Assembly: GCA_009792885.1 (NCBI GenBank)
Contig: WMCF01000016.1
Coordinates: forward strand, 14,971,471-15,035,470
Origin: Eremophila alpestris peregrina
Lineage: Eukaryota; Chordata; Aves; Passeriformes; Alaudidae
DNA: 64,000 nucleotides
Direction: 5' to 3'
Shown: piece by piece, positions 27,291 through 40,995 of the stretch
How positions within the stretch are numbered: the first letter of the stretch is position 1
How the letters are laid out: each line of letters begins with the position of its first letter
Translations under genes and position numbers: made by a program
Notes under the pieces: model-generated
What the model saw: the letters and a program-made list of their open reading frames with translations, nothing else
Database searches by the model: none
What the model was told of the DNA's origin: nothing

Positions 27291-29444
27291 TATTCCAATC
27301 CCCTTCTCAGTGCACTCCAAAATTGCTGGAAACTGCAAGATAAGAAAGGATTCCCATGCCTAAAGCACCTTTCCCACAGTAAGGAATTCTTTTGCTCCAT
27401 GACTCCACCATTTAATTTGGTTTGTTCACACCCAGATTCTACAGTAGAAGTGGGGTGAGAGCAGAAGGCACAGGGGCACATTGTGCCATAGCAATTGCAG
27501 TGGGCAGTCAGCTGGGATCCTGCTTCCAGGGGTCAAAAACTAGGCAATGTCAGCCCACAAGCCAGCCACAAGCTGGAGGTACTTGTACCATGATTTAAAG
27601 TGCTGCCTAAATTCCTAGACCAAGTTTCAGAATGAAGATCCACGTGCTGAGAAAAAGCCTCCTCTGCCCAGGATCAGGCTGTCAAAGAAATGGATGTGAG
27701 CAGGGGACTGCCACAGGTGATGTGATGGAGTGGATTTATCCATGCTGTTCATTAAGGGTGTTCTCCCACAATGTTGAAGAATCTCAGCCATGTCAACCCC
27801 CTTTTATAGTCTTTCCCTAAACTCTGAGGTCTTGATATTCACAAGGAGCTCCAACAAAAATTCAGGAGGATAACTACAGCTAAAGATAGAGCAAAGCCAG
27901 CAAATAAGAGTTGTTTCACTGTTGACTAAATTAACAAAGAAATAAATTTCTTGTCCTTTTTTTCCTCCTCACAGCAAGAAAAGGGACAGTTCAGTTTATT
28001 CTCTTGCTCTGGATTTGCACAAGGGTAGCACACTCCAATAACATCAGTTGAGTTATTCTGGCATGGAGCCAGCGTAAGCAAAAGCAAAATTTAGTCCCTT
28101 GTTTGTTCTTTGTGAGGCGCCTGACCCTCAGAAGCATCAGGCTGTTTGGAAACAATCCCATAGCCTTCAAGAGAGGAGGCAAAAAGATCTGACTTACATA
28201 AAAAACACAAATATGCCAAATAAAGCTGGTATTGCTTTACATTTAACTTATTTAAAAAGATGCAGAAACAAAACAAAAAACCCAAACCTGTATATGACCT
28301 AAAATGAAAATACTATTGGTGCTTGTATTCTACTACTGAAAATATTGATCCATTACTTTGGGCCAAACTGCCTTTTTTTTCTTTTTTCTGAAATGGAAAC
28401 CACAGTTCCTGCCTAACTGCTTCATGAAGGATTAAAAGTTTTGATAGCTATTTTAAATTACTGGATTTCAGGATAGGTAAGAAAACATCTCTCTGAAGTT
28501 TCTTGCAGCAGGGTTGTTGCAAGAATAGCAATGCAGTCATCCTGAGTGTCGTAAGCCCAGCACAGGCTACATTACATATTTTGTAGTCTAAAAGTAGCAC
28601 AAAGCTTGTTGGTTTTGAAGTAAGGACTCAAAGAGGCAGAGAGGGACAAGTGGACCTCCTTTTGCAAAGATTTCCCACCATGGCACCACTCATTGCCTCA
28701 AATTCATTTTCCAGCTTACTCTCTTGAACAGATTTCTTCCTAAAACAAATAGGGAGAGACAGCAATGGCTGCAGTGATGGGTGAAGCATAAATGATCCAC
28801 AAAGCCTTCCTGTTGCTCCCTGTGGATTGAGCTCAGTGAAAAAGTTTGAATTTGCATTTAGAGTCATATTCCATTTGTGGGGCTTGAGAACATCTGAGTT
28901 CAGTCATGCAGTGTAACACCAGATCTTTTTTCTTCCTCTTTTCTCAAAGGAAACAGGCCTAAATTGGTAACTGTCATAGTTCTGACTGCAATCACTCATC
29001 TAACTGCTTATTTGAGCCTATTGAGTCATTTGGACCCAACTTCCCAAGTTTGACAGTGTGTGTAAACTGTCTCTGCAATCCAGACACTGGCTCACATGTG
29101 GATCTCCTGCTGGAACTGAAACTGCAGAGATCAGTGACTTCAGTTTAAAGAACAGCACTCGTTTTCCTCATCATCTCAACTGTTTTGTGCATTTCTTCGT
29201 GGAGATATATTTTGGTTTAAAAAAAAAACTTCCTACAGAAACTCACTATTAGCAGAATCTACTCTTTAAAACAATAAATTTAAAAAGTGATCTTTCAAAA
29301 AAGTGCAAGACATACTAAGATTGAGAAAAACAGCACACTTGAACATCCCAGAGGCACAGGAGAAAACACAGTTTTCTAATTTCATTTTTCTAAATTCATC
29401 TTTCTAATTTCATTTAGTTCACCACAGTAAATTCTCCTCCTCAG

Positions 29445-29641
29445 ACACTGCCAAAGCTTTCTGGTTCCTGCTGCTCCATGGTTCAGAGATGCACAGAGCA
29501 GCCCTGGTACAGCACAGCATCATTGCCACACACCTGCAACCCTGGAAAATGCAGCAGCTTCAGGGCTCAGACAGCACCAACAAGCTTTCTGCAGAGATTT
29601 CCCCATATGTGACAGTGACACCTCTATTTGTGGACATCAAG
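29445..29641 (+). other. Candidate exon (splice-bounded, unproven)
   Basis: Plus strand: acceptor 'taaattctcctcctcag', a 197-nt segment, then GACATCAAG followed by gtaagaagtcc; both signals are strong. Two of the three frames stay open across all 197 nt and the third is open until near the end, which partly reflects low TA content. One frame ends in residues SAEISPYVTVTPLFVDIK. I do not recognise the sequence. It could be a long non-coding RNA exon, a lineage-specific coding exon or a chance pair. Confidence 0.22.
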
Positions 29642-32600
29642 GTAAGAAGTCCTTATAGAGCACTCCTCAGTAAACCCCAAAGTGCAGTTCAGCACTAAGG
29701 AACTGGTTCTTGTCTCACTAAAGGGTTCTGAGCTACAATCACAAAAAAGTCAAGCAAATTTCTTAAAGGGCATCTCATTAATGCTTTACATTTCACTGAC
29801 TAAAAGTCCCCAGCACTCTGCAGCAGGATGGCTCTGCATTACACAGCATCTGCTATAATCTAATCAGAAAATGCAGAAGAAACAAGAAGATAATGGTCCA
29901 TTTTAGTAGCTGCTCAAATGTCTTGATAAACATTGGCATTTTATAATAACTTCATCAGCACAGCTCTGGACTGCATTTATTGGGACTGTCTCAGTTTTCA
30001 GCTGGCAGTATCTTCTGGCCTTGCAGTCACTCACAAGAAGCTCACACCCCTGCCTGATAAGGCATTCTTCCCTTATCTCAGATTATCAATACTATTCAAG
30101 CCTCTGAAGCTGCCATATATTAGTGGTTTAGCACATGGTGATAAATTGAAGGCAATGAAACCAACAAAGTCATTGTGTTTCTTCCTTTACAGTTATTTAT
30201 GTGAAGTACTTGTAAACCCTAACGACAGTAAGCTCTACACAAACAGGCCTTTTAATTATTGGAATTGAGGTATTTTTGAGAAAGAAGTCTTAATTGCTTT
30301 CTTTGTCACACTTTTCAAAATCTCAGCATATGACAAGACAGGGAGCCAAAGCTGGAAGTGAGCAGAGGAAACAACTGATGTAAGCTTGTAATTGCTAGAA
30401 GAGGACCAGATACTTTATGGGATCAGCTGCTTCCTTCAGATATTCACCTCCCCATGGTTCAGGTAAGGTCAGACTAGATCACTTCTCAGTTCTGAAAAGC
30501 CATATGTGCACACATGCCATTAAGGAGGCAGAGACAGGCAGCAGAAACACAGCTATATTAAATAGCCATAAACATCCAAGGAACTGGAAAGAAGTGATCA
30601 AACACAGAGATCACACCTCACCCAGATCAGCCTGGGCCAGCTCAGTGCTCACACAGCAGCCAAAAAGATGATTTTAAGGAAAGATACACACTTGTCCTAA
30701 AAACAACCTGGCCTTGCCACAAATCTTTAGCAATGAATAAATAAAGGAGTTACTGAGAGTTTCAAGCAGCATTTGTACAGCCCCACAAGGGTTTCTACAA
30801 AAACCATCCTCTGAGAATAGCACCAACATGTAAAACCTGTGTTTGAAAGAAGGATGATTGCTCTCAGAAATAACTTAGCTAGGGGCTAAAACAGATTATT
30901 TTCTGTGGTAGCAACAGGTGAAATCTTGCTAAAATGTTGCAGTGTTCCAAAGTCTGACCAGAATGGACTGAGAACTATTGAGAATACATCTCAAACTTGA
31001 TGATGTCACAGTCAAGCCACAACTCCTCATAGCATTACAGACCATGTAGTCTCACACAACTTTGCTCTGGTAAGACTATAAATCATTGCATCTCTCAGCC
31101 TTCTCTCTGCTTGGCTACATTTCTGTAGGGTTTTTTTGTTACCCATCCTGCCCCTGCTCCCCACATGAAATATTCACTGTTGGAGCCATCAGAATCATTA
31201 ATTAATATATTTGTGTAATTTCCAGAAACTGGAACACTCACACAATGCTGCAGCAGAATCCATGCCAGAATTAGGTGTGACTGTAACCAAAGTGAAACTT
31301 CAAACCAGGTTGCAGATCCCTTCACAAGTCTCCCCAAGCTGATGCTGGCTCTGTACAAAAAGGATCATTAAAATGAGGTTTTTGGAAAGTTGATACATAA
31401 GCAAGCAAGAAAGAATGGCATAGGGCAGAATTAAATGTGCTTCTAAACAACACTAACAGCTTTCTCCACACAATCCCCACACCCCCTGCCAGAAGGAGAC
31501 AGAGACAAAAGACAATAAAAGCTTCAGCTTTAGATTCTGATCTAAATCACTCCTGTATGCACAGCTTATAAGTTAAGAGATCTATTTTTATCCCTTTGAG
31601 AAGAGAAAAAAATAGATGGAAGACTTAAACGTTTTTACAAAATGCTAGCAGTAAATGGCTTTATTTTCTCAATTGTGTTTACATTATTTATAATTTTTTA
31701 TTGCTCTCCAGTTCTCAGAGATTTTAAATATAGGGTTGAGTTAATAGCTTCTAATTACAATTGTTTTGGATAATGCTTCACACACTGGATACTTCACAGC
31801 ATAAGAGTTGTGTTTTCTGACTTCCAAGGCTTTACATGAGAAATGGGCAAAACGCCATTGTTTTGTGTGCTCAAGTCCATTACAGTAGGAAGATCAGAAT
31901 ATGCAACTGAAAAGACAATGTGCATCTCTAATACATAGCTAAATAAAACTAGAAGTAACCCCACACTGATTGCCCACTTCCAAATACCACTCCTTGCTCA
32001 TCTGTTCTTGAAATCCAAGTCTTATTCACCAAGTGGAGGAGAGATATTGTTTTTCTCCCCAGAACATAAGCCCATGTAAGAAAGTTTTAATGCTTTAAAC
32101 TTTTGTGCTGTGGTGATCCTAAAAATAAATAGTACATTTTGTAACAGCCTGTAGTCTTATGATGGATCTTACTTGAGATGGAACTCAGCAGGAGATTCAA
32201 AGCAGAGTCATTTTTCTTTTGCTCCAAACCAATCCTTTTTCTTTTCAAGCAATTCTTTGGGTTGTGATGCTTCAGACTTAGAAATTAGCATCATCCCCTG
32301 GGTTGGGATCTTCCAGCCTTCACAGGGGAATCAAACTGGTGCTGTTGACTCTACCTCACCTTCACACACACACTGATTTTCACAAGGCCTTGAATTAAAG
32401 TCAGGCCTTCTCTTTTCCCTTTGGGTGACAGAGGAAACCATCTCCTCTAAGGTTCCAAGTAACCCTTAGGGCAAGAGAGTGAAATGTGTCCTTCCTTCAC
32501 AAAGTGTGCTGTTAATGATTATCTAGAGATGTAGAGTTGTTATTATATCATGTATTGAAAGACCATGACAACTAAGAGCACCTGAGAAAGCAGTTGCCTT

Positions 32601-34611
32601 TAAGGTTGGTACTGTATCTAGTTCTTCAAGTCAGACTTGGTTTTCTTAATGTTTTACTATTACCAAACAGACCTCAATGCTTTCCCCCATGGATCTGTCA
32701 TCCTCTCCTTCCCAGCTCTGCAATAACTAACAGACCCTAATTCAAGTGATGCTCTGGCATCTGCACTGGATCAGAAAACAGAGATACAGATTTTCTGGCA
32801 TTTTCTGGACATGGATGACCCCTCTGACTCAAATTCACTTCCATTAATTACTGCCTACTTCCCCAAACTCATCTGCAGCTGAAGCTGGAGAAGGAGCTTT
32901 CTACAATCTTTGAACAACTGTGTAACAACACATTACCAATGGTTTATTCTCAGACAGTTTATTTCACCAGTAACTTCACCAATACCTACTAAATGCACCT
33001 TAAACCTACACAGAACTTCTCTGGGCCTTGGACATTATTCCCTTTGTGTCCATCTGCCTTTTGTGAAACAATGAGCAGAGAGTGAAGCTGACACAAACAA
33101 CCCATTGCCTCGAGACACCAGCAGCCTGGCTTGGCCTGTAATTTGTATTCTTGCACTGCCACTGCAGGATGATTGCATAGCTATTTGCCATGCCATAAAA
33201 AGGTACAAGAGACCAAGCCCTGCCCTTCTTGGTCAGTGCTGAGCCTGTAATTAGTGGTGGAAAAGATCCTGTGCTAGCAGGAGGGGTGTGATGGGCCATG
33301 TTTAGGTGTTCCGCGTGTGCCAGTGACACGGAGCGGATGGAAACGTCACCCTGCAGGGGAGGACAGGGAGAAGGGCTGCTGGCACAGCTCAGCCCTGGCA
33401 AATCTTCCAGCTCATTAATCCTCTGCTCTAAAGGCTGGTTTTCTCCAGTTATTCTGCAGTTAAACCTGGCCTTGCTGTGCCCTGCACCACAGCACCAGGC
33501 ACTGTTCAGTGTCACAGGGCCTGAGCTCTTCTGAGGGAAGGGAACTTCTAAGGCATTTAATTCACTGTAACCATCAGCACAGTTCCTAGAAATACTTACA
33601 GAGAGCTGACAGCTAAGTACAAAGACTTTTCTTAAAGAACAGGTTTCATAACTAAGTCAAGATGCTTTCTAAAGTAATAGAAAAAAATAATGAAGCAATA
33701 GAAATAAGTAATGAGGAGCAATTTAAACGTACCTAGAGATTGATTCTTGTTTCAAATAAATTAATGGCCTTCCAATCACACATCCTTTTATTCATCTGTG
33801 ATAACTTTATTTTCTTCTTTCTTTGCTATTCCATTTCTTTAAACCTTGAAAAATTAGTTGAAGGTGTTGGCAGGTGAAAGTAAATATAATTACATGAAAT
33901 TGCACATCAAGCCATCAAATATATGGGGAAAATAGATATAAGTTAATGCAGTTAAACCAAAGGTAAAAGCTGTCCAAAATTCTTTTATTTTTAGTATTTT
34001 CATCTGTCTTTGTGTCCTTCCCTAAACAAATAAAAATAGTGAGGTGTGAGACTCCACAAAAAAAATGACAATAGCACAAAACACACAGCTATCCTAACTG
34101 AGGAAATGAACTGAGCAGAAAGGCAATTTATGAAGGAAGTTAAAAGGCACTAAACTGTCTGCTGGAAAAAAACAGACTGTGAAGAGGCAGAAAAAGAGTT
34201 CCATAAACTTCATCCTGTCTGTGCAGACATCACTGAAGTAGATTTTAGTCAGAAAATTAAGTTACAAGCTTTTTCCCAGCTCTCTTATTAAACACAACTA
34301 CAACATGACCAAACAAAATTAAGAACTGAGGACAGAGTATTTAGTTTCTAACAAGTTCATACTTCCTATCATGCAATAATCAAGGCATTGTCAGCAGTAA
34401 CAAGGGCAGAATCCAGAAAACAGGAATTTTCCATTCCCATAACCTTCAAGAAAAATGACTGATAGTCTCTGAGAGTCACAAGTCCTGTAATTTTGCTACA
34501 TTATTGCTTATTACCATCATTAAGTACATCAAGTCTGTTAAGGGGAAAAAGAATTGCTGTGGAAGGAAGAGGGTGTCAGCACCATAAAGTACAAGCAAGC
34601 AGTTTGTTTCA

Positions 34612-34632
34612 GGGCAGGAAAGGGAGGGAGGG
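34612..34632 (+). other. Quadruplex-forming motif, plus strand
   Basis: Four GGG runs (34612-34614, 34622-34624, 34626-34628, 34630-34632) with loops of 7, 1 and 1 bases, fitting the standard G3 N1-7 pattern, inside a purine-rich tract. Confidence 0.6.
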
Positions 34633-36231
34633 AGAGGATGAGAATGGTAAAGCTTATTCCATTGAAAAGGTAAACAGAACAAAATGAAGGGTGGTAAATT
34701 CTGGTCCACAGTGATCATTTAAAAGGTCAGACTATAGTCTGTAAAGTAGCAGTATCAATTTGCATCTGCTTCTGGCCTAAATCAGAAGCTAAACTCTCCT
34801 GAAGTTCTGGAGACCTAAGACAATACCTCAAGAGGGGCTGATAAAAGTCTAAATGTTTGAGAACTCTTCTTCTGCTAGGGCAGGTGTTCAACTGTACTCA
34901 AGTTTGTTGCCTTTTTTCAAGAAGCACTTTGAACACACCACTCACAATGTTCTCTTTGCTCCTTTTCAAAGTGAACTTTGTTTCCCCAGGCAGCTTTTAG
35001 GCTCTGTAGCCCTTCATTGCATTTTAAGCAGATATTTGCTCTGTGATGCTCTCTGTGGTGAAACAACACACATCATGACATGTTCCCACTGTGTAGAAAG
35101 AAATGCTGTGCTAATGTAACCCACTGATTAATGCCTTCACAAACAGCAAGAGGCTGTTCTCTAATGCTAAGGGAGAAGACAGGAAGAGAACAACTGTATG
35201 AGTGTACAACAGAGATCTTGCAGAAAGTCATTAAGCCTCTTCACAGTGCTCTTGAAATAGAAAATTCAGTCACAGAGAAGACAAGACATGGCTTTTAGAT
35301 ACTCTGAAAACAAAAGGTATCTTTTGCTTGTGCACCTAGAGCTATTTGCTGTTCTACCTTCCCATCAGCTTCTCATCAAAGACTGCCTACACAAATGCTT
35401 TGATAACAATAGGATCACAGCAAGAGCATTCATCATTCCAGCTCAACAGGAAACCAAAGTATGATATTAAGCAGAAACTGAGCCCAAGTTCTACACAGTA
35501 TTTGCAATGCATAGAAATTTGATTTAAGGGGGTAAGAAGAACAAGCACAGCTCAAAAAACACCTCATTTTATAACACATCTCATGACCTCTCCATCTTAC
35601 TCACCAACAAACCAGCCTCTGTGCATTTGGTATTAAGGAAAGTTACCAACACTCCAATAATTTCTTAATTCCTGGCTTTAAAATGCCCCAACTAACCATT
35701 TCACTAATTGTGTGTCTCCCCTTGGTTTTGCTTTTACCTCCATGTCTCCAGCTAATAGTGTTGTTGATATGGCTGCTGACAAGGGGACTTCATCTCAGAA
35801 AACTGAAATTTAGAAGCACAGTTCTGTTTCTCACGTTCTTCCCTCCTCTCGGGGTGGATTTCTCTGGAGAGCAGAACAGAAAACTGTTCATTTTGTTACT
35901 CAGAAAGTAACAAAAGGGCCAAAGGAGAGCTTAAAACACTCAAGTAAAAACATTAATTTGTCTGAAAGTTGGGTTTGGTTCTATGTTTGTGTGTGTGTCC
36001 CTCAGGTGGGGCTAATTTCTATCCCTTCTTACTGTATTAGGAGTTTCCAGTCTTTTCCTGCTCATATTTTGATAGCAAGCAGCTGCATTATCACAAAAGT
36101 ATCTCTCCAAAGAGATACAGGGTAGAGAAGAGGACACCATGAATCCAAAAGATAATGATGGCCCAGAAATATCTCTTCTAGGAATTCTGAAGTACATCCT
36201 GAAGAGATGACAGGGAAAGTCTTCCTCTCAC

Positions 36232-36273
36232 CTATTAAGAACATGAAAAGTTTCAAGTGTTTTGTTGCAGCTA
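36232..36273 (-). other. Candidate micro-exon (splice-bounded, unproven)
   Basis: Minus strand: long pyrimidine tract 'acctctccttttgttccaaag', a 42-nt segment ending TTAATAG, then gtgagagg. Open with two leading bases and one trailing base, compatible in phase with 25868-25939. At 42 nt an open frame says little; the support is the splice signals only. Confidence 0.15.
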
Positions 36274-37455
36274 CTTTGGAACAAAAGGAGAGGTAAAAGC
36301 AAGAAAGAAATTCCCTCACTCAGACTTAAGCTGTCAGAATGGAAATGAAAAGAAGAAATCAAAGAAAAAATACTCTGTGATAACATCATATGACTCACAA
36401 GCTTTAACAAACTGCCTTCAGAAATACTGTTAGGCAGAGTAAAAGCTCCCTTGTCTTCCCCTTTTCCATTTACACATCCCAAGACTTGCTGTGAAAGGAA
36501 ACACCGATATTTTCCTCTAAATCTTTAGGGAGAAACAGCTCCATGTTTTTGCAGCTGCACTTGCCAGAATGCTGTTCCCACCAGTCCCTTGGCTCTTTCC
36601 TCAAATGTCCCATAGTTCAGATTCCTTCAAGGGTAACTGTCAAATCCTCATATTAGTCCCCAGGACACAGAGATATAATCCCTGTCTTAAAAGACTTGAA
36701 ATGACTTTCCCATTTTGCAGTTGGTACAGCTCCTTCTCTACAGCACTGCCAAAAAAACCCAACACAGCACAGTGACCAAGCCAAAAACATGAAGTTTTTT
36801 CTGGTTTTGGTTTCTTTTTTCTTTTCTATTTCAGGATGCAGAAGCTGTCAAAGGCACCCACAATCTGTTCAAAGCACCAGTTGGGCACACATGCCTCAAA
36901 TTTAGAAGCTGCCCACCTGGCTCTGTGTTGGGGGTTTTTAGAAGCTCCTTCACAAAGCCCAGAACATCAGAACGAGCACCTGAGAACACTTTGCTTTGTT
37001 CTCTTGGCAATGTTAGCACGTTTACCTTGTCAGTGCTCACAGAGCAGCCTGGCAGTGCTCCCCCCAGAAGGCTGAACCTCATTAAAGAGAGACAAAGCAG
37101 CCCCCTAGGCCAGGCATCTCCCCCAAGCCTTTTGCTTGACTCTGCCCACACAGGCAATCAAATCCAGTAAAAGGTTAAGAATAAGAATATAATGGGCAAA
37201 ATTGAAGGGTGGGAGTAGGAATATTACAAGATGACAGCAAATAAGGCACATGTCTACTTCAGTTCTTTCCTCTTGTAGCTACTCCAAAAAATTAAAGGAC
37301 TGTGAAAACTTCATGTACAGGGGGAGCAGGTAGGTTAACTAGGGTTAATCTACAATGCCTGCCTAACACACCTGTACAGACATGCTGACATCTAAAAAAA
37401 GACTTGTTTACTGTGCTGACCTACACTGCATATAGGTTTGTGAAAAGTAATTAGC

Positions 37456-37496
37456 ATTTTTCAGCAATTAGGACTATATTTTTCAGCAATTAGGAC
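37456..37496. repeat. Tandem duplication, period 22
   Basis: 'atttttcagcaattaggac' occurs at 37456-37474 and again at 37478-37496, identical over 19 bp with a 3-bp linker. Confidence 0.95.
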
Positions 37497-40400
37497 ACAA
37501 TAGTGCTATGCAAAGAACAGTAATGTTCTTTATCACAGGTGCGTTCTGTTGGAAACAAAAAAACAGTTGAAAGCACTCAGCCTCCAGATCTTGCTGAAGT
37601 CTTTAGAAACTCTCAGTGGCTAACACCTGCCTCAGAAGGAAAATTTAAGACTCAGAACAGCCTTGTTTGCCTCTACAGCACTGAGCTGCCCGTGGATGTG
37701 GTTCAGTAGCACAGTGCAGGGATGTGCTGGCAACCCCAAAGCAGGTGCCAGGCAGGAATCCTGCTCCTGAGGCAGAGAACTTCCCTCTCTGTGCCCGTCA
37801 CAGGTACTGCAACCAAAATAGAGCACTCAGTATTTATAGCCCCACGGAGCACTCCAGAGGGTTTAGTCATCACTGTGTGACATGGACACACCCCTCAAGG
37901 GCTAAAAATGAAACTGCTCAGGACTCCTGACCCGGATCTGGGGAGTGATGTACCTGCTCTCCACACCTTATCAGCTCCAGGTTTCCCTGCAGTTATTTAC
38001 CCAGGGACATCTGAGCTCTCCTTAACGACGTGCCTGGAGCAGAGCTAATGATTATATGATTAATCTGCATAACCCTTGACTTGAAACAACCCTTGTCAAC
38101 AGCAGTTAACAAAAGTGTTTTCCCTGCCCCTCCAACACACAGCAAGTCACGCAAAATAAATTCTTCAGAGGCAGCAGGGCAAGATCGTTTGAGCCCTTTG
38201 TATCACTTAGCTCCAAGTGTATGTATATTCATCCAGGCAAAACAGCAGAATATGCCTTTGCTTCTTCAAAAGGAAAGTGAAATTTATTTATTGCTTTAAA
38301 TAAATGGCAGCAGGTGATATACCTAACAAAATGTACCAAAATTAAACTTCAAATTGCAGTGAAGCCTGAGTTTTATATATAGAATCATTTACCAAACCAG
38401 GTTTTAGCAGAATGAAAAAGCTTAAAATAATAAAAATAAAACCACCACAAACCAAAAATCCTACCTGGTGGAATCCCTCAACCCATTTTTAAGCTTTTCC
38501 ATAAAACTCATGTGGGACTTTTCAGTTTGTTGCCAGCACAGACTGCATTCATCTGAGCTTTTCACTGTTCTTTGAAAGGGTACACCAAGATAAGATTTCC
38601 AAGAAATCACAGCTGGTGTGTTCACAAATGAACAGCCAAAGCACATACAAAGAGAAAGATCCCTTTTAATCCCCTGCATGAGATCTATTTCCTTCTTTGT
38701 TACTGAAAAAAACAGATCTTAGCTTTTGTAAAAATGCATGCACCATGCCTAAAAGGGATGGTATCAGAAATGCCACTGCTTGGCTGCAATTACCTGTGAT
38801 TTCCACTGCCCAAAACATCTTGAGGGTAAGTGCTCCACATCCTGTTTTGATTGCCTTGCCTGCTTCTGTTTCTGTGCCCATGGATAAAGAACACTGAAGA
38901 GCAGCATGGGGAAAAGCAAGAAAATCCTAAAACAAATTACAAATAAGAAAACAGAGTAATCACCTATTTCCCTAGAATATTCTCATTTTTCTTTTGCTTC
39001 ACATGCTGTAGAACAAGATTAAAGTAGAACTAAAGAAAACAGCATGTAATTTGAAGCAGTTGTATTAGCAAAAAACCCTTATTTCTAAGCACCTCTTTAC
39101 CCAACCACTCCTTCCACACAGTGGTACTGCAGAACACCTTTAAACCATGACAGTAGAATGGAAAAGTCCATAATATAACTAAGGATTGCCCCAAAACATC
39201 TTGATTACTTTCCTAGGCACTGCTTTCTTCAAGAGTATCAGAAGTCCCCAAGATAAAGATGTTGAATAGGGTGACAAAACACTAGAAAGACACATATTTG
39301 GTATACTAAATTCAGGTAACTCACCTTGAATTGAAAGGGAAACAGAGTAAGAATATAAATGGACAAAGCCCATTCCCTTCTGGAGATTAGTTCTGATTTT
39401 ATTTCTAAATGGCTAAGCTGCTTAACTAGGTGAATTTGTATTTTTACTGCTGACAGATTAATCTGACATGACTAACAAGGAAGTCTTAAGAATCCACTTT
39501 CAGGTATTTATTTTCACAAATTATTTAGCCAGAGGGTTGCTGCACTGGATTTGCAACTGTGCAGAAAGATCCAGACAATATTTAATTTTTAATCCCTTTC
39601 TAGCTACACCCACCAAAACACATTCTATAAAAATTGATTAATTTTTAGCCAAGTGTCTTCTTGCTACTTAATTCTGATACACACATTTAAATTCTAGTTG
39701 CTATCCAAGAAAACTGAATTTTTATTCAGCAATGAACTCTCTTTGAACTCCCAGTGTCCAGAAAGTTTTTCTGGCCATTGCTCCTCAGAACAGTGTCAAA
39801 AGGGCACAGACATAAAGAATCTTTTCCCACAAGGTGTGTCCCTTCCCGGGCTGTCATGGGACAGACACATGAAAAACACCCAGTGACCACAGAAGAGAAT
39901 AGCTTCAGGGACAAAGGTGACAGCTGTACAAACATGTTTTCAATGCCAGGTTTATGCAGGGCAGAGAAATGCTTGGTTCTTAACCTTCTGATACCATCAT
40001 ATATAAAGGCTCCCCAAACGTTTCCATGAAAAATCAAAGGCATAGAGCTCCAAAATGTGACTTCACAAGAATTCGAATATCTTGTAAAATGAACAAGTCA
40101 GATTCTGCCTGTGGCAAATTTTACAGAAACCTCCTGGCACTGCCTAAAAGGCTGGTTTGATGTTGCTTTCTGAGTTTCTACCTCTTGGCTCTTGCTTGCA
40201 AATGCTGGGGCAGATCTCAGTTTTAGCCTTCAAATTACAAAGTGTCCGTGGTGTGTTTGACATGGCTCCAGCACAGCAATGTCACACAGGCTGCACAAGG
40301 TCCTGGCACTGTCCTCTGCCAGGACACAGCCTGCCTCTCCTCTCCTGCAGGCACTCAGAGCAGAGAGAAAAGAAGAAAGATGTAACCTAGAAGGGTGAAG

Positions 40401-40995
40401 CTCTGCCTGGTGTACAAGGGAAAATCAATTAGTTACAAAAAAAAAACCAGAAGGAATTAATTTAGTGCACAAATGGGGACTCCCTTTAGTACCTGGCACC
40501 TCTAATAATAAACAAATATTAAGAAGAAAAAAAGAAAAAGCTGAGGAGTTAGAACCAAGTGAGGCCAAAAAAGACCCTGATCTCCTTGTTTATCAGTGAT
40601 GTGTGTTAACCTTTGGCCTACAGCAAGATTATTTTGGAAGCCAATTGCTTAAAGAGGTCTGAAAGTAAGAGGAGGGATTTTCACCCACCTGAATAGAAAA
40701 CAACATCATCATCATCCACTTATTTTACCTTAAAAGAGCTCCAGGTTGTCTGTGAACTTGACTATGGGAACAAAACTGGAGCAAAAACTCCTGCTGCCTT
40801 CCACTGACACCAGTCCAGGACAATTCATGGGTATTCAGTCACTTTTACTGAGGCTGACGCAAATTACAAGAATATACAGCACAGGACCACGACTCTGTGG
40901 CTCTACTACTGGATTTTCCGGATGTTGTTTTGAGCAGTGCAGTTCATTTAGTGAGGAAAAACATGAAGATTTGAAGAGAAAACAAGGTACATAGC

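Larger units (their letters stand above)
14463..40995. other. Long stretch without confidently recognisable gene
   Basis: About 26.5 kb of AT-rich DNA. I find small tandem duplications (19621-19650, 26661-26693, 37456-37496), an A17 tract (21970-21986), a plus-strand quadruplex motif (34612-34632), a possible degraded CR1 tail (27238-27290) and several splice-bounded but unproven exon candidates listed separately. A locally GC-richer, stop-poor patch lies at 33006-33515. No conserved protein domain is recognised. It could be intergenic or intronic. Confidence 0.55.

Noticed and set aside
33006..33515. 169-codon minus-strand ORF
   Set aside because: Coding-like patches but no pyrimidine tract at its 5' side, no donor at its 3' side, and no recognisable family.
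36960..37080. Minus-strand splice-like pair at 37021-37075
   Set aside because: Donor gtaaacg is weak, the acceptor tract is interrupted, and the phase does not fit neighbouring candidates.
38463..38567. Minus-strand segment ending CACCAG/gtaggattt, open in one frame
   Set aside because: Donor is good but the acceptor (accctttcaaag) is weak, and joining it onward meets a stop in the next candidate at 25868-25939.
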